Shown: piece after piece, positions 25,083 to 33,764 of the stretch
Layout: each line of letters opens with the position of its first letter
Position numbering within the stretch: position 1 is the first letter of the stretch
From: CAVXXD01 sp963765625
Lineage (GTDB): Bacteria > Actinomycetota > Geothermincolia > Geothermincolales > Geothermincolaceae
Direction: 5' to 3'
DNA: 64,000 nt
Assembly: GCA_963765625.1 (NCBI GenBank)
Contig: CAVXXD010000015.1
Coordinates: 136,572-200,571 of the forward strand
The notes under the pieces: generated by a model
What the model saw: only the letters and a program-made list of their open reading frames with translations
Databases searched by the model: none
What the model was told of the DNA's origin: nothing
Position numbers and translations under genes: made by a program

Positions 25083-25760
25083 TCAGACCACCGGCCTGGT
25101 CATTTCGCGGTAGAGTTTGCGCAGCTTTTCGTTTTCTTCCCTGAGCTTGTGGTATCGGTCCTTTTCCTGATCGAGTTCGTGCGCGATGCGGTTCAGGTCG
25201 CGCAGCATCTTCTTTTCCTGCAGGTCCGCCTCCTCCAGCTTTCTTCTCAGGTCCTCGAGGTAACGCCCTCGATCGATCCCTACAGCTATCTGCCGGATCA
25301 AGGTGTTTACAATAAACAGGTCGTGCTCGTCGAAAGCCCGGTCCTTACGGGTGTTGAGGTTGAGCACGCCCAGCAGCTCGGACCCGCTGATGATCGGCAC
25401 GCTCAGGGCGTCCGCAACTTTTCGCTTGGTCCGCAGGGCAGGGTCCATGAGATCGTCCAGCAGCAGCATCCCCTCACGCCGCCTGGCAACCATGCCGGCG
25501 ATACCTTCTCCGAGCTTTCTGCGCGCCCCTTTGGCGACTTCTTTGCGCAGCCCCACGAAGGCCTTCACCACAAGATAATCCCGGTCGAGCGGATCGATGA
25601 GCATGATTGATCCCGAGGAAGCGTCCATAAGGTCTACGGCGGCTTGCATCATCTGGTCGAGGAACTCCTCCATGGAGTTGAAAGAGGCGATGTTCTCGTT
25701 GATCCGCCAGATTATATCCAGTTCCTTTATCCGGCGCTCGTAATCCTGTTCCTTTTCCAT
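25083..25760 (-). CDS. GAF domain protein with C-terminal coiled coil
   Basis: A 225-residue cytoplasmic sensor-type protein. A GAF domain spans about residues 20-165, with ASSGSIMLIDPLDRDYL, KLGEGIAGMVARRRE and SVPIISGSELLGVLNL typical of the fold. A charged coiled coil (about 168-220) follows and could mediate dimerisation. There is no catalytic output domain. The start follows AAGGAGAAGG. It heads a tightly packed set with the flavoprotein and methyltransferase, so a ligand or redox signal may be sensed in connection with them. The ligand is unknown. Confidence 0.82.
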   Translation of the reverse strand: MEKEQDYERRIKELDIIWRINENIASFNSMEEFLDQMMQAAVDLMDASSGSIMLIDPLDRDYLVVKAFVGLRKEVAKGARRKLGEGIAGMVARRREGMLLLDDLMDPALRTKRKVADALSVPIISGSELLGVLNLNTRKDRAFDEHDLFIVNTLIRQIAVGIDRGRYLEDLRRKLEEADLQEKKMLRDLNRIAHELDQEKDRYHKLREENEKLRKLYREMTRPVV

Positions 25761-25860
25761 GACCTTCTCCTTATCCCCGGAAAAGCCCGCGGGTTCCTCG
25801 GATGTTCACGAACCGGCATTTAACATACATTATATTAAGAATGTGTAAGAAATGACAGGT

Positions 25861-26649
25861 CTAGCGGCCAGCCCCGGCGCGTTCGAGAGCTATCAAGGCC
25901 GCTCCCAGGGCACCGATTATCTGAGGGTCGCCTGAAAGGGGGCTTATCCGTACTCCCAGGCGACGGCAGATCGCTTCTATCAGGCCCATGTTCTTGGCGC
26001 AACCCCCGGTCAGGACGACCTCCGGTTCCAGGCCGGCCTTGCGCACCAGGGCAGTCAACCTCCCGGCGATTGATTCGTTGATCCCGGAGGCTATGTCGGC
26101 CAGGGGTACGCCCTCGTTAACCAGGGATATCACCTCAGACTCGGCGAACACGCTGCACTGGCTGGTTATCGAGGCTGGTTCCGTCGCCTTCAGAGACAGT
26201 TCCGCCAGGTCCTCGAGCCTCACTTCCAACACCCTGGCCATCGCCTCGTAAAAACGGCCGGTGCCGGCGGCACACTTATCGTTCATGGCGAAGTCAACCA
26301 CCTGGCCGCGTTCGTTGAGCTTTATGACCTTGCAGTCCTGGCCGCCTATGTCGATGATGGTCCGGCAGCCCGTATCCAGGAAGAAAGCCCCACGCCCGTG
26401 GCAGGTTATCTCGGAGACGTTCTCGTCGGCGCAGGTCAGGTTGACCCTGCCATAGCCCGTACCTACCGTGTAAAGGATAACGTCGGATTCAACAAGCCCT
26501 GCTTCTTTTCGAGCGAGTTCGATAGCCAGGCGAGCCGTTCTATCGGGCTGGTTTGTGCAAGGGATGATGGAATAGCCGGATATGTCGCCGTCTCGCAAAA
26601 GCAGGGCTTTCCCCGTCGTCGAGCCCACGTCACAGCCGCATACCAGCAT
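25861..26649 (-). CDS. 2-hydroxyacyl-CoA dehydratase activase (BadF/BcrA/HgdC ATPase family)
   Basis: A 262-residue ASKHA-fold ATPase. The phosphate loop is CGCDVGSTTGKALL, and DIGGQDCKVIKL and TGGCAKN are the other nucleotide motifs. NDKCAAGTGRF and SQCSVFAE provide the two cysteines per monomer that bind the bridging [4Fe-4S] cluster. Such activators use ATP to push an electron into 2-hydroxyacyl-CoA dehydratases or benzoyl-CoA-type reductases. I chose the ATG at 26649, nine bases after GGAGG; a longer frame adds a basic, unlikely N terminus. No dehydratase subunits lie in the window. It implies an anaerobic host. Confidence 0.88.
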   Translation of the reverse strand: MLVCGCDVGSTTGKALLLRDGDISGYSIIPCTNQPDRTARLAIELARKEAGLVESDVILYTVGTGYGRVNLTCADENVSEITCHGRGAFFLDTGCRTIIDIGGQDCKVIKLNERGQVVDFAMNDKCAAGTGRFYEAMARVLEVRLEDLAELSLKATEPASITSQCSVFAESEVISLVNEGVPLADIASGINESIAGRLTALVRKAGLEPEVVLTGGCAKNMGLIEAICRRLGVRISPLSGDPQIIGALGAALIALERAGAGR

Positions 26650-26828
26650 CTCAACTAACCTCCTTCGCCACTTTATTGCTACCACTCGCCGGATACGAGG
26701 TCAAGCACCGCCCCCCGGCACTGGAGCTTGGGCCTTTGGTGATTTGTCTTAGGGATGGTCTAGAATATCAATAACATCAGGACTTCGAAGGTGGACGCAG
26801 AAGCCTGTTTCTGGAAAGGTGGTGGACA

Positions 26829-27491
26829 TTGGAAGTAACCATGATCGAGGCCAGGGACCTCCCGGATGCCTGGTTTCAGTGTGTGTACAACATCTTCGAG
26901 AAAGGCCGCACCTACACCATCGAGCGCGGAAGCTTCGAGGGACAGCAGCGCCTGGAGTATGACTTCGTGGTGGTCAAGGTCACCCATCCCGAGACCCGTC
27001 CCCTCATCCCGGACATGCCACCCGGGATCGGCCTCCCTCCGCCGACCGACATGGACTACGTCAACGAGTATCTGGACAAGTTGTGCTCTGCCGACTCCAA
27101 GGCCGATTTCGAGGACTACACCTACGGCATGTTCCTGGAAAACCAGATCTCCGAGGTCATCCGCATGTACCGGGAAGAAGGTTTCGGTACCAATCAAGCA
27201 TGTATGGCGGTATGCGACAGCCAATCTATCTACCTGGCCGACCCCCCATGCCTGCGGCAGATAGATACCCGCATACATCCCGATGACCGCAAGCTCCATT
27301 TCGTGGTCTACTTCAGGTCCTGGGACCTATGGGCGGGCCTCCCGGCCAACCTGGCAGGCATCCAGCTCTTGAAGGAGTACATGGCCGACGAGATAGGGGT
27401 CGAGCCTGGTGAGACCATAGCCGTCTCCAAAGGCATGCACCTCTACGATTATGTCTGGGAGCTAGGCAAGCTGAGGACATACAGAAAATAG
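26829..27491 (+). CDS. thymidylate synthase, methanogen-type
   Basis: A 220-residue protein resembling archaeal (methanogen-type) ThyA. DPPCLRQIDTRI holds the nucleophilic cysteine (about residue 140). VVYFRSWDLWAGLPANLAGIQ matches the RSxDxxxGLPxN region of thymidylate synthases, and SKGMHLYDYVWE matches the dUMP-binding H/Y end. The family methylates dUMP using a folate or pterin C1 carrier; bacteria usually have ThyA or ThyX of different layout. The start is TTG at 26829 or ATG at 26841. It is preceded by a gap divergent from the dehydratase activase. Whether it replaces the standard enzyme is unknown. Confidence 0.7.
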   Translation: MEVTMIEARDLPDAWFQCVYNIFEKGRTYTIERGSFEGQQRLEYDFVVVKVTHPETRPLIPDMPPGIGLPPPTDMDYVNEYLDKLCSADSKADFEDYTYGMFLENQISEVIRMYREEGFGTNQACMAVCDSQSIYLADPPCLRQIDTRIHPDDRKLHFVVYFRSWDLWAGLPANLAGIQLLKEYMADEIGVEPGETIAVSKGMHLYDYVWELGKLRTYRK

Positions 27492-27546
27492 AAGATTGAT
27501 TCTTTTTCTCGCCCTCTCCCTAACCTATACTGGTTAAAAAGAAAGG

Positions 27547-28857
27547 ATGAGGAAGATGAATCAACTGGCCATCGAATTGAACGAGATCATCGGCCGAGAA
27601 TGCCCCCATGTGCTTGACCTCCTTTCAACCCTGGGGAAGGAGCTCTATTTCCCCAAAGGCATAATCGAACAGACTGCTCAGGCCAAAGTCAAGGCCAACC
27701 GCTTCAACGCCACTATCGGTATCGCCAAAGAGGACGGCAAGGCTATGTTCCTGCCCTCCCTCACACGCTACTTCGAAGGGCTGGGGCCGGACGAGAGCCT
27801 GGCCTATCCGCCCACCGACGGTGTCGTCCAGTTGCGCAACGCCTGGCTGGAACACCAGAGAGAGACGAACCCGTCCATGCGAGGCAAGCCTGTCAGCCTT
27901 CCTGTGGTTACCTGCGGCATAACCCATGGCCTAAACCTGGTGGCGGAGATGTTCTGCGATGCCGGCGATCCGGTCCTTCTTCCCGACATGCTCTGGGGCA
28001 ACTACAACATGATATTCGGCGTACGCCGAGGCGGGTCAATCGTCAATTACCGGTTTTTCAACGACGCCGGAGGGCTGGACCTCGACTCCCTCGAAACCGC
28101 ACTCACCTCCCTGCCGGCTGGCAAGAAGGCGATAATGGTTCTCAACTACCCCAACAACCCGACGGGATACACCCCCACGCCACAAGAGGCCGGGAAGCTT
28201 CTGGAGATCATAGAGCGGGAGGCAGACAGGGGACGCGACATCCTGGTTGTAACCGACGACGCCTACTTCGGCTTCTTCTACGAGGATGATTCAATGCAGG
28301 AATCTCTCTTCGGCAAGTTGTGCGGCCTTCACCCCCGTGTCCTGGCAGTCAAGCTGGACGGGGCCACCAAGGAGAATTATGCCTGGGGCCTGCGTATCGG
28401 CTTCCTGGCCCTGGGGGCTACCGGTCCGGCGGAGGGTTCTGAATTCTATTTGGCCATGAACCGTAAGTTGGCCGGAGCAATCCGCAGCTCCGTCTCCTGC
28501 AACTCCATGCTGGCCCAGAGCCTGGTTCTGAAATCTCTGACTTCACCCGACTTCGCCATGGAGAAAAAGGAAAAATACGACGTAATGAAATCCCGTTATG
28601 ACAAGGTCAGGAAAGCTCTGTCGAAAGAGGAATACGCCCAGGCCTGGCGCCCTCACCCTTTCAACTCCGGCTACTTCATGTGCTTGCGGCTTAAACGGGG
28701 AAATGCCGACGAAACACGTCTGCGCCTGCTGGACGATTACGGAGTCGGAGTGATTTCCCTGGGTGAGAAGGACATACGCGTGGCCTTCTCCTGCATCGAG
28801 GAACACGAGGTGCAAGAGCTCTTCGATCTGTTGTATAATGCCGTGATGGAAGTGTAG
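27547..28857 (+). CDS. PLP-dependent aminotransferase, class I/II
   Basis: A 436-residue fold-type I aminotransferase. LNYPNNPTGY (about residue 200) holds the conserved asparagine, VTDDAYFGFFY the cofactor-binding Asp and Tyr, and KLDGATKENYAWGLRIGF the Schiff-base lysine (about 279) and phosphate-binding arginine. Such enzymes exchange amino groups between amino acids and 2-oxo acids. It lies 46 bases upstream of a homocitrate/isopropylmalate-type synthase and could act on a 2-oxoacid from that chain. The start could be 27547 or the ATG at 27556. Substrate range is not deducible. Confidence 0.85.
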   Translation: MRKMNQLAIELNEIIGRECPHVLDLLSTLGKELYFPKGIIEQTAQAKVKANRFNATIGIAKEDGKAMFLPSLTRYFEGLGPDESLAYPPTDGVVQLRNAWLEHQRETNPSMRGKPVSLPVVTCGITHGLNLVAEMFCDAGDPVLLPDMLWGNYNMIFGVRRGGSIVNYRFFNDAGGLDLDSLETALTSLPAGKKAIMVLNYPNNPTGYTPTPQEAGKLLEIIEREADRGRDILVVTDDAYFGFFYEDDSMQESLFGKLCGLHPRVLAVKLDGATKENYAWGLRIGFLALGATGPAEGSEFYLAMNRKLAGAIRSSVSCNSMLAQSLVLKSLTSPDFAMEKKEKYDVMKSRYDKVRKALSKEEYAQAWRPHPFNSGYFMCLRLKRGNADETRLRLLDDYGVGVISLGEKDIRVAFSCIEEHEVQELFDLLYNAVMEV

Positions 28858-28903
28858 AGAACTGCGCCTGGGGCGCAGGCCGGCAAGGACAAGGTAAGCG
28901 ATT

Positions 28904-30175
28904 TTGGAAGAACAAGCAAGAAAAAAGATTTACGTAATCGATGTCACCAACCGCGATGGAGTGCAGACGTCTCGGCTGGGTCTCGCGAAGATGGAAAAGA
29001 CCATCATCAACCTGTTATTGAACGATATGGGGATCTTCCAGAGTGAATTCGGTTTTCCCACCACCCTGCACGAGACCAACTACCTCCAGGCCAACCAGGA
29101 ACTGGCGGACATGGGCGTCATTGACCACATGCGCCTGGGCGGCTGGCTGCGCGCCATCAAGGGTGACGTCGACAAATCCCGCGATCTGGTTCCCACCCTG
29201 AAACATATAAACATCTCCGCGTCCACCTCCGAGCAGATGATCCTTGGCAAGTGGGGAGGTCAGCGCGGCTTCAAAGACGTCCTGAAGAACATGGCCGAAG
29301 CCCTGGAATACGCGATCTCTCTAGGCTTCACATCCGTCGGGGTCAACGCTGAGGACGCATCTCGCACCTCCATCGAGCAACTGGTCGAGTTCGCCCTTGT
29401 AGCCAGGGACGGTGGTGCGGCGCGCATCCGCTACTGTGACACGCTCGGCTACGACGACCCCTTTACCCTATACGACCGTGCCAACATCCTGGCACGTGAA
29501 GTGGGGCTGGACATCGAATTACACTGCCACAACGACCTGGGAATGGCCGTAGCCACATCCATAGGCGGCGCCAAGGGCGCTCTTGAAGGCGGCGTTAACG
29601 CCTACATCAATACCACCATCAACGGTTTCGGCGAGCGGGCCGGTAATGCCGACCTGGTTTCGGTGATCCTGGCGGTGACCAAATCTCCCCTTTTCGAAGA
29701 TGACGTTCTGGATGACGCCATAAACCTCATGTGCGCCTGGAAGACGGCCAAGTACGCCAGTTACGCCTTCGGCGTTCCCATCCCCAACAACCAGCCGGGC
29801 GTGGGAGAAAACGCTTTCGCCCACGAATCAGGCATCCATGCCGACGGTGCTTTGAAAGACCGGAGGAATTACGAGCTCTACGACTACGAGGAGCTGGGAA
29901 GGGGCGAACCGGAGATAATCGAGACGGGGCGTAGCATTACTTGCGGAGAATACTCTGGCATCAAAGGCTTCCGCAATGTGTACGAGAAACTGGAGATCGA
30001 GTTCCAGTCAGAAGAAGAAGCGCGGGAGATACTCGAGCTGGTACGCTATGCCAACGTCAGCACCCAGAAGCCGCTGGTTGAGGACGAGCTCCTCTTCATC
30101 GCGCGCTACCCGGATCAAGCAAGAAAAATACTTACCCTCGATCCTACCCGGGTCAAGGCAAAAGGGACCCTGTAA
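28904..30175 (+). CDS. homocitrate/2-isopropylmalate synthase family protein
   Basis: A 423-residue member of the acyltransferase family that adds acetyl-CoA to a 2-oxo acid. The barrel opens with VIDVTNRDGVQTSR (catalytic Arg-Asp), HCHNDLGMAVA supplies the metal-binding histidines, and NTTINGFGERAGNADL is the hallmark of the HMG-CoA-lyase-like clade. It lacks the C-terminal LeuA regulatory domain seen in longer enzymes and is nearest in length to homocitrate synthase/NifV or AksA types. The likely start is TTG at 28904. It sits between an aminotransferase and two unknown small genes. Dehydratase and dehydrogenase genes of the matching kind lie at the window's left edge. Confidence 0.85.
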   Translation: MEEQARKKIYVIDVTNRDGVQTSRLGLAKMEKTIINLLLNDMGIFQSEFGFPTTLHETNYLQANQELADMGVIDHMRLGGWLRAIKGDVDKSRDLVPTLKHINISASTSEQMILGKWGGQRGFKDVLKNMAEALEYAISLGFTSVGVNAEDASRTSIEQLVEFALVARDGGAARIRYCDTLGYDDPFTLYDRANILAREVGLDIELHCHNDLGMAVATSIGGAKGALEGGVNAYINTTINGFGERAGNADLVSVILAVTKSPLFEDDVLDDAINLMCAWKTAKYASYAFGVPIPNNQPGVGENAFAHESGIHADGALKDRRNYELYDYEELGRGEPEIIETGRSITCGEYSGIKGFRNVYEKLEIEFQSEEEAREILELVRYANVSTQKPLVEDELLFIARYPDQARKILTLDPTRVKAKGTL

Positions 30176-30184
30176 GGAGGCGGG

Positions 30185-30589
30185 ATGCAGCAGGTATCGG
30201 ATGAGATCCTCAGGAAACTGGCCACCTTGTATTTCAAACAGAAGAAAGAAGTTCTCCCGGCCGGAGGCCAGATACCTCCCTGGGTCAGGAACATCAATTC
30301 CATGGAAAAGATAGATGTCGAGTACGAGACCCGTGACGCCATCCGCAACTGCCGCGAACTGAAGAAGTCGGTGGGGGTCATGGAGTACGAAGGCGAAAAG
30401 ATGGTCCCCATCAAGAGCAAACGCGAGAAGATGACGGAGGAGCTGGTAGACCGCTGGACTTACATGAGTTACTACCTTTACGTCCTCTTTATCCGGTCTG
30501 GAGTGGACGTCTCCGAGGCGGAGTTTGACGTCTTCATAAAGGGCGAAACCGACAGTCGCAATTTCTTCACCAATCTTAGCAAGAGGTGA
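30185..30589 (+). CDS. small protein of unknown function, downstream of synthase
   Basis: A 134-residue protein starting MQQVSDEILRKLATLYFKQKK after GGAGG. It contains GGQIPPWVRNINSMEKI, an extended charged helix, WTYMSYYLYVLFIRSGVDVSEAE near residue 95, and ends FFTNLSKR. The hydrophobic segment is short and flanked by charges, so membrane insertion is doubtful. I do not recognise a family. It starts 9 bases after the synthase stop and is followed within 10 bases by another unknown gene, so the three are probably one transcript. Confidence 0.55.
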   Translation: MQQVSDEILRKLATLYFKQKKEVLPAGGQIPPWVRNINSMEKIDVEYETRDAIRNCRELKKSVGVMEYEGEKMVPIKSKREKMTEELVDRWTYMSYYLYVLFIRSGVDVSEAEFDVFIKGETDSRNFFTNLSKR

Positions 30590-30596
30590 GCAACGC

Positions 30597-30960
30597 GTGG
30601 AACCGGCAGAGCTGGCAGAAAACATCGCCGTCTGGCTGCTGGACGTGGATTTCCTTGCTGACAAGGAAATAATGGAGCGTTACGAGATCGACGACTTCGA
30701 GTTGATCAAGGCTAAAGAACATCCTATGCCGCTTCCACGGCATAGCGGTTGAACGCCCCCAAAGCATCGACGAACTGACCATGCCGGTGCTCATGCTGTC
30801 CCCCGAGTTTAAAGGGGAAGACGGTGCGGAGAAGATAGAGAAAGTCTTCCACGAGCCCGGCTATAAGACCAAGAAACGAGTACGCGAGCAAGAGCGCCAG
30901 GAAGAGCTGAAGAACGAGATCAAGGAAGTCTTCCAGGCCCTGCAGGAAGAATGGGAATAG
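30597..30960 (+). CDS. unknown protein, frameshifted as sequenced
   Basis: A GTG at 30597 follows AGAGGTGAG. The first 44 codons read EPAELAENIAVWLLDVDFL and AKEHPM. Then one extra C at 30729/30730 shifts the frame, and the corrected continuation reads RFHGIAVERPQSIDELTMPV and ends FQALQEEWE, giving 120 residues. The C-terminal third is a highly charged, helical KKRVREQERQEELKNEIKE segment. No family recognised. It lies 7 bases after the previous unknown gene and appears to close the synthase transcript, convergent with the zinc-ribbon gene. Confidence 0.5.
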
Positions 30961-30980
30961 CTCTTCAGGAAAGAGCAGTC

Positions 30981-32040
30981 CTAGAGATACCGGATTTCCA
31001 CCTCCAGCCTGGACTCCGCTACCCTGCTCCATGAGAATTCGGACGGCCTGTCCTTGGCGATGAATGACGCCACTATCCCCGCCACCATCGGATAGCTGTA
31101 TGGGTTCTCTACCCGCACCCTTACGCCATCCTCGATAGGCTCGGTAAAGATAGGGTTGCCCATGCCCCGAAAGGCAAGAAAGAACAGGTCCCGTACCTGC
31201 TCTTCCGGGCGTCGATGCTTCCAGCCCATCAGGGGGATAAGGCTGTCTACCACCTTCCTGGTGTTGCGCGCCAGAAGGTCTTCAAGGTTATCGCTTTCTT
31301 TCTCCCCGTAGGCCTCCTTTACCTTTTCGATGGCCATGTTGATGCCGACGATGTCGATGAACACAACGTTCTGCCCGCTGCGAGTATCTCTTACCGTGCC
31401 TTCCTTCAGGTTCCAGAGGAAGAAGCTCACCGGCAGGGGTGTCCCGCATTCCTTGCAGGTTTTGTAACCGATATAGCCCATGGCCGGCTCTTCATCTTCG
31501 TAGGAGTATTGCAGGGTTGGGTCGTCTTCGCCCTTGCGTGGCTCTAAAAATGATCTCGAAACCGCCGGCAGCCTCCTTGATCCGGGATTCGAAGGGATAT
31601 CCGTGCACGAGCAGATACCCTCCACTGAGGTCACCTATGAGAAAATCCCGGTTGTAGCATTGTCTGCAAAAGAGGTGCGCCCGCCCCTCCGGTGTGTATT
31701 CCAGAACCTCCAGGTCGGCCAATCCCAGTATCTTCAGCATCTCCGCCAGCTTCTCGAGACTGGATTTGCGCATGAAGTAAAAGTGCCTCAACAAGGAGAC
31801 CTTCCGCCCATAAAGGCTTTCGATATACGCCTTGGCATCGTAAGCTTTGGTCTCCCTCAACAGATCGTAAGTGCGGGGCGCCAGATCTGCGCCCAGACTG
31901 TCGAATATCTGGGCCATCAACTCGCGCTCCACAATGACCAGCCGCTGTTTTCTGTCTTTGGTCAGCAGCCGTCCATCATTGGTCCAGACATGGTTCTGCG
32001 AGATGGGGTAAGGCACTCCACAGCGTTTGCAGACCTTCAT
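30981..32040 (-). CDS. zinc-ribbon protein with internal duplication, frameshifted as sequenced
   Basis: Repaired length is about 352 residues. Two copies of one module are visible: residues 4-80 begin CKRCGVPYPISQNHVW and about 188-265 begin CKECGTPLPVSFFLW. Each is followed by a basic turn, a beta strand (LVIVERELMA, VVFIDIVGI) and a helix ending LYG or LMGW. FCRQCYNRDFLIG gives a further Cys pair at the end of the first half. An extra A in the run at 31546-31550 shifts the frame after GGFEII; the corrected reading continues LEPRKGEDD. The ATG is 10 bases after the acyl-CoA dehydrogenase stop with AAGGAG between, so they are co-transcribed. Function unknown. Confidence 0.6.
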
Positions 32041-32049
32041 CTAGACTCC

Positions 32050-33204
32050 TTACAGCCCGTATGAGCGGGCCACCAGTTCCTTCATTATCTCCGTAGTCCC
32101 ACCTACAACAGTGGCGATCCTCCCGTCACGCCAGGCTCTCTGTATGGGGTACTCCATCATGTAGCCAAATCCTCCATAAAGCTGTTGGCACTGATAAGCG
32201 ACGCGGTTGGCCATTTCGGTGGCAAACCACTTGGCCATGGAGACCTCACGCGTACATTCAATCCCACGGTTATACATGTCGCAGGCACGGTAGGTCAACT
32301 CGCGTGCCGCCTCGTTCTCGGTAGCCATTTCGGCATAGCGGTGCTTGGTCACCTGAAACGAAGATATGGGCCTGCCGAACTGTTTCCGCTCCCTGATGTA
32401 GTCGAGGGTCATCTCTAGTGCGTATTCCGTACCGGCTACCGCACCCACGGCTATCAGGAGCCGCTCTGGCTGGAAGTTGGCCATGATCTGGAAAAACCCC
32501 TGTCCGACCTGGCCAAGTACGTTCCCGGCCGGCACGCGTACATCGGTGAAGAACAACTCCGCGGTGTCCGAGCTTCGCAAACCGGCCTTGTCCAGTTTGC
32601 GCGCCACCTCGAACCCGGCCATCTCCTTATCCACGATGAACTGGGTTATGCCTTTGGCCCCCGCTTCCCGATCCGTCTTTGCCGCCACTATCAGGAAATC
32701 CGCCCTGACCCCGTTGGTGATGAATATCTTGTTGCCGTTGAGAATGTAGTCGCCGCCGTCTGGTGTTGCGAATGAACGTATGGAGGCTACATCAGACCCG
32801 GCTTCTGGTTCGGTTATGGCCAGAGCGCCTATCTTCTCTCCTTTGATGCCGGGCACCAGGTACTTGAGTTTCTGCTCCTCGGTTCCGAAATGGGCTAGAG
32901 CCGGCAGGACAATCTCGGAGTGCACGCCAACGATGGACATCAGCCCATTGACGAAACCACGGGATATCTCTTCTATCAGGACCACCGCGGACCAGTAATC
33001 GCCGTTGCTGCCTCCGTACGCTTCCGGAAAGCGCAAGCCCAGCATGCCCATATCTCCAAGTTTTCTGACCACTTCCGGCGGAATCCATTCGTCCCTGTCC
33101 CAGGCTTCACCATAGGGAATGACTTCCTTTTCCATGAACTCCCTCAAGGTCTGACGGAGCATGACGTGTTCGTCAGTGAAGCAGGCATGCTTACCTTCCG
33201 GCAT
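32050..33204 (-). CDS. acyl-CoA dehydrogenase
   Basis: A 384-residue flavoenzyme that introduces a trans-2,3 double bond into an acyl-CoA. LAITEPEAGSDVASI is the substrate/FAD loop, FITNGVRADFLIV follows, and YGGFGYMMEYPIQRAWRD contains the catalytic glutamate just before YP. Length is standard. GGAGG is five bases from the ATG at 33204. It is followed by the duplicated zinc-ribbon gene. Electron-transfer flavoprotein genes are not in the window. Short- or branched-chain acyl-CoA oxidation in an amino-acid- or fatty-acid-using anaerobe would fit; chain length cannot be read from the sequence. Confidence 0.92.
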   Translation of the reverse strand: MPEGKHACFTDEHVMLRQTLREFMEKEVIPYGEAWDRDEWIPPEVVRKLGDMGMLGLRFPEAYGGSNGDYWSAVVLIEEISRGFVNGLMSIVGVHSEIVLPALAHFGTEEQKLKYLVPGIKGEKIGALAITEPEAGSDVASIRSFATPDGGDYILNGNKIFITNGVRADFLIVAAKTDREAGAKGITQFIVDKEMAGFEVARKLDKAGLRSSDTAELFFTDVRVPAGNVLGQVGQGFFQIMANFQPERLLIAVGAVAGTEYALEMTLDYIRERKQFGRPISSFQVTKHRYAEMATENEAARELTYRACDMYNRGIECTREVSMAKWFATEMANRVAYQCQQLYGGFGYMMEYPIQRAWRDGRIATVVGGTTEIMKELVARSYGL

Positions 33205-33291
33205 CAATACCTCCGCGTGGTCCCCCGTGATTCATCCAGCATAAACATATTATCATATCGTGGGTGTCTCATCATGACGGAGCGACCTGCT

Positions 33292-33320
33292 TTGTATTGG
33301 GCTTGGATTACATATATAAT
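33292..33320 (+). promoter_or_regulatory. promoter for HEPN-like gene
   Basis: TTGTAT (33292-33297), 17-bp spacer and consensus TATAAT (33315-33320), 24 bases upstream of the ATG at 33345. Confidence 0.7.
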
Positions 33321-33344
33321 TGTGATGGAGCAAAAGGGGTGATT

Positions 33345-33720
33345 ATGAGTTCTTTGGATATCCCCAAGGCATTATTACGCAAGGCGTCACATTACATCAA
33401 AGATGCTCACACATTGCGTTCTTCGGGTGATATCAACGGAAGCGCAAACTCATACTACCAGTCCATGCTGGTAGCCTCGGAGGCCCTTCTTATACTATCA
33501 CGGTGAGACCATCCAACAGCCCCCGCTCATCGTCGAAAGCATGCGGACGCACCTTGTCGACGAGGGGTTGTTCCCCGAAGATGCCTACTCCTGGCTGCTC
33601 GACGTCCATGCCATGCTGGACGAAAAAGACGGCTCGCCTGATATCACCCACGGCCACCTGGACGACCTGGAGGACCAGGCCGAGAAGTACCTCGTCACCG
33701 CGGAGAACATGCTTCTTTAA
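33345..33720 (+). CDS. HEPN-domain-like small protein, frameshifted as sequenced
   Basis: A repaired 124-residue, all-helical protein that starts MSSLDIPKALLRKASHYIKDA. The segment SANSYYQSMLVASEALLYYHG and the final HLDDLEDQAEKYLVTAENML have the helix pattern of HEPN domains, although the RX4-6H RNase motif is not obvious. An extra A near 33492 shifts the frame after SEALL; the corrected reading continues YYHGETIQQPPLIVE. No nucleotidyltransferase (MNT) partner is adjacent, so a toxin-antitoxin role is not supported. It has its own promoter and is convergent with pheT. Confidence 0.55.
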
Positions 33721-33764
33721 TGAAAGCCCGCGCAATCACCATGCCCCTCCGGCGTTTCAAGGTT

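Noticed and set aside
33345..33720. HEPN/MNT toxin-antitoxin module
   Set aside because: No nucleotidyltransferase gene is adjacent on either strand; the neighbours are acyl-CoA dehydrogenase and pheT.
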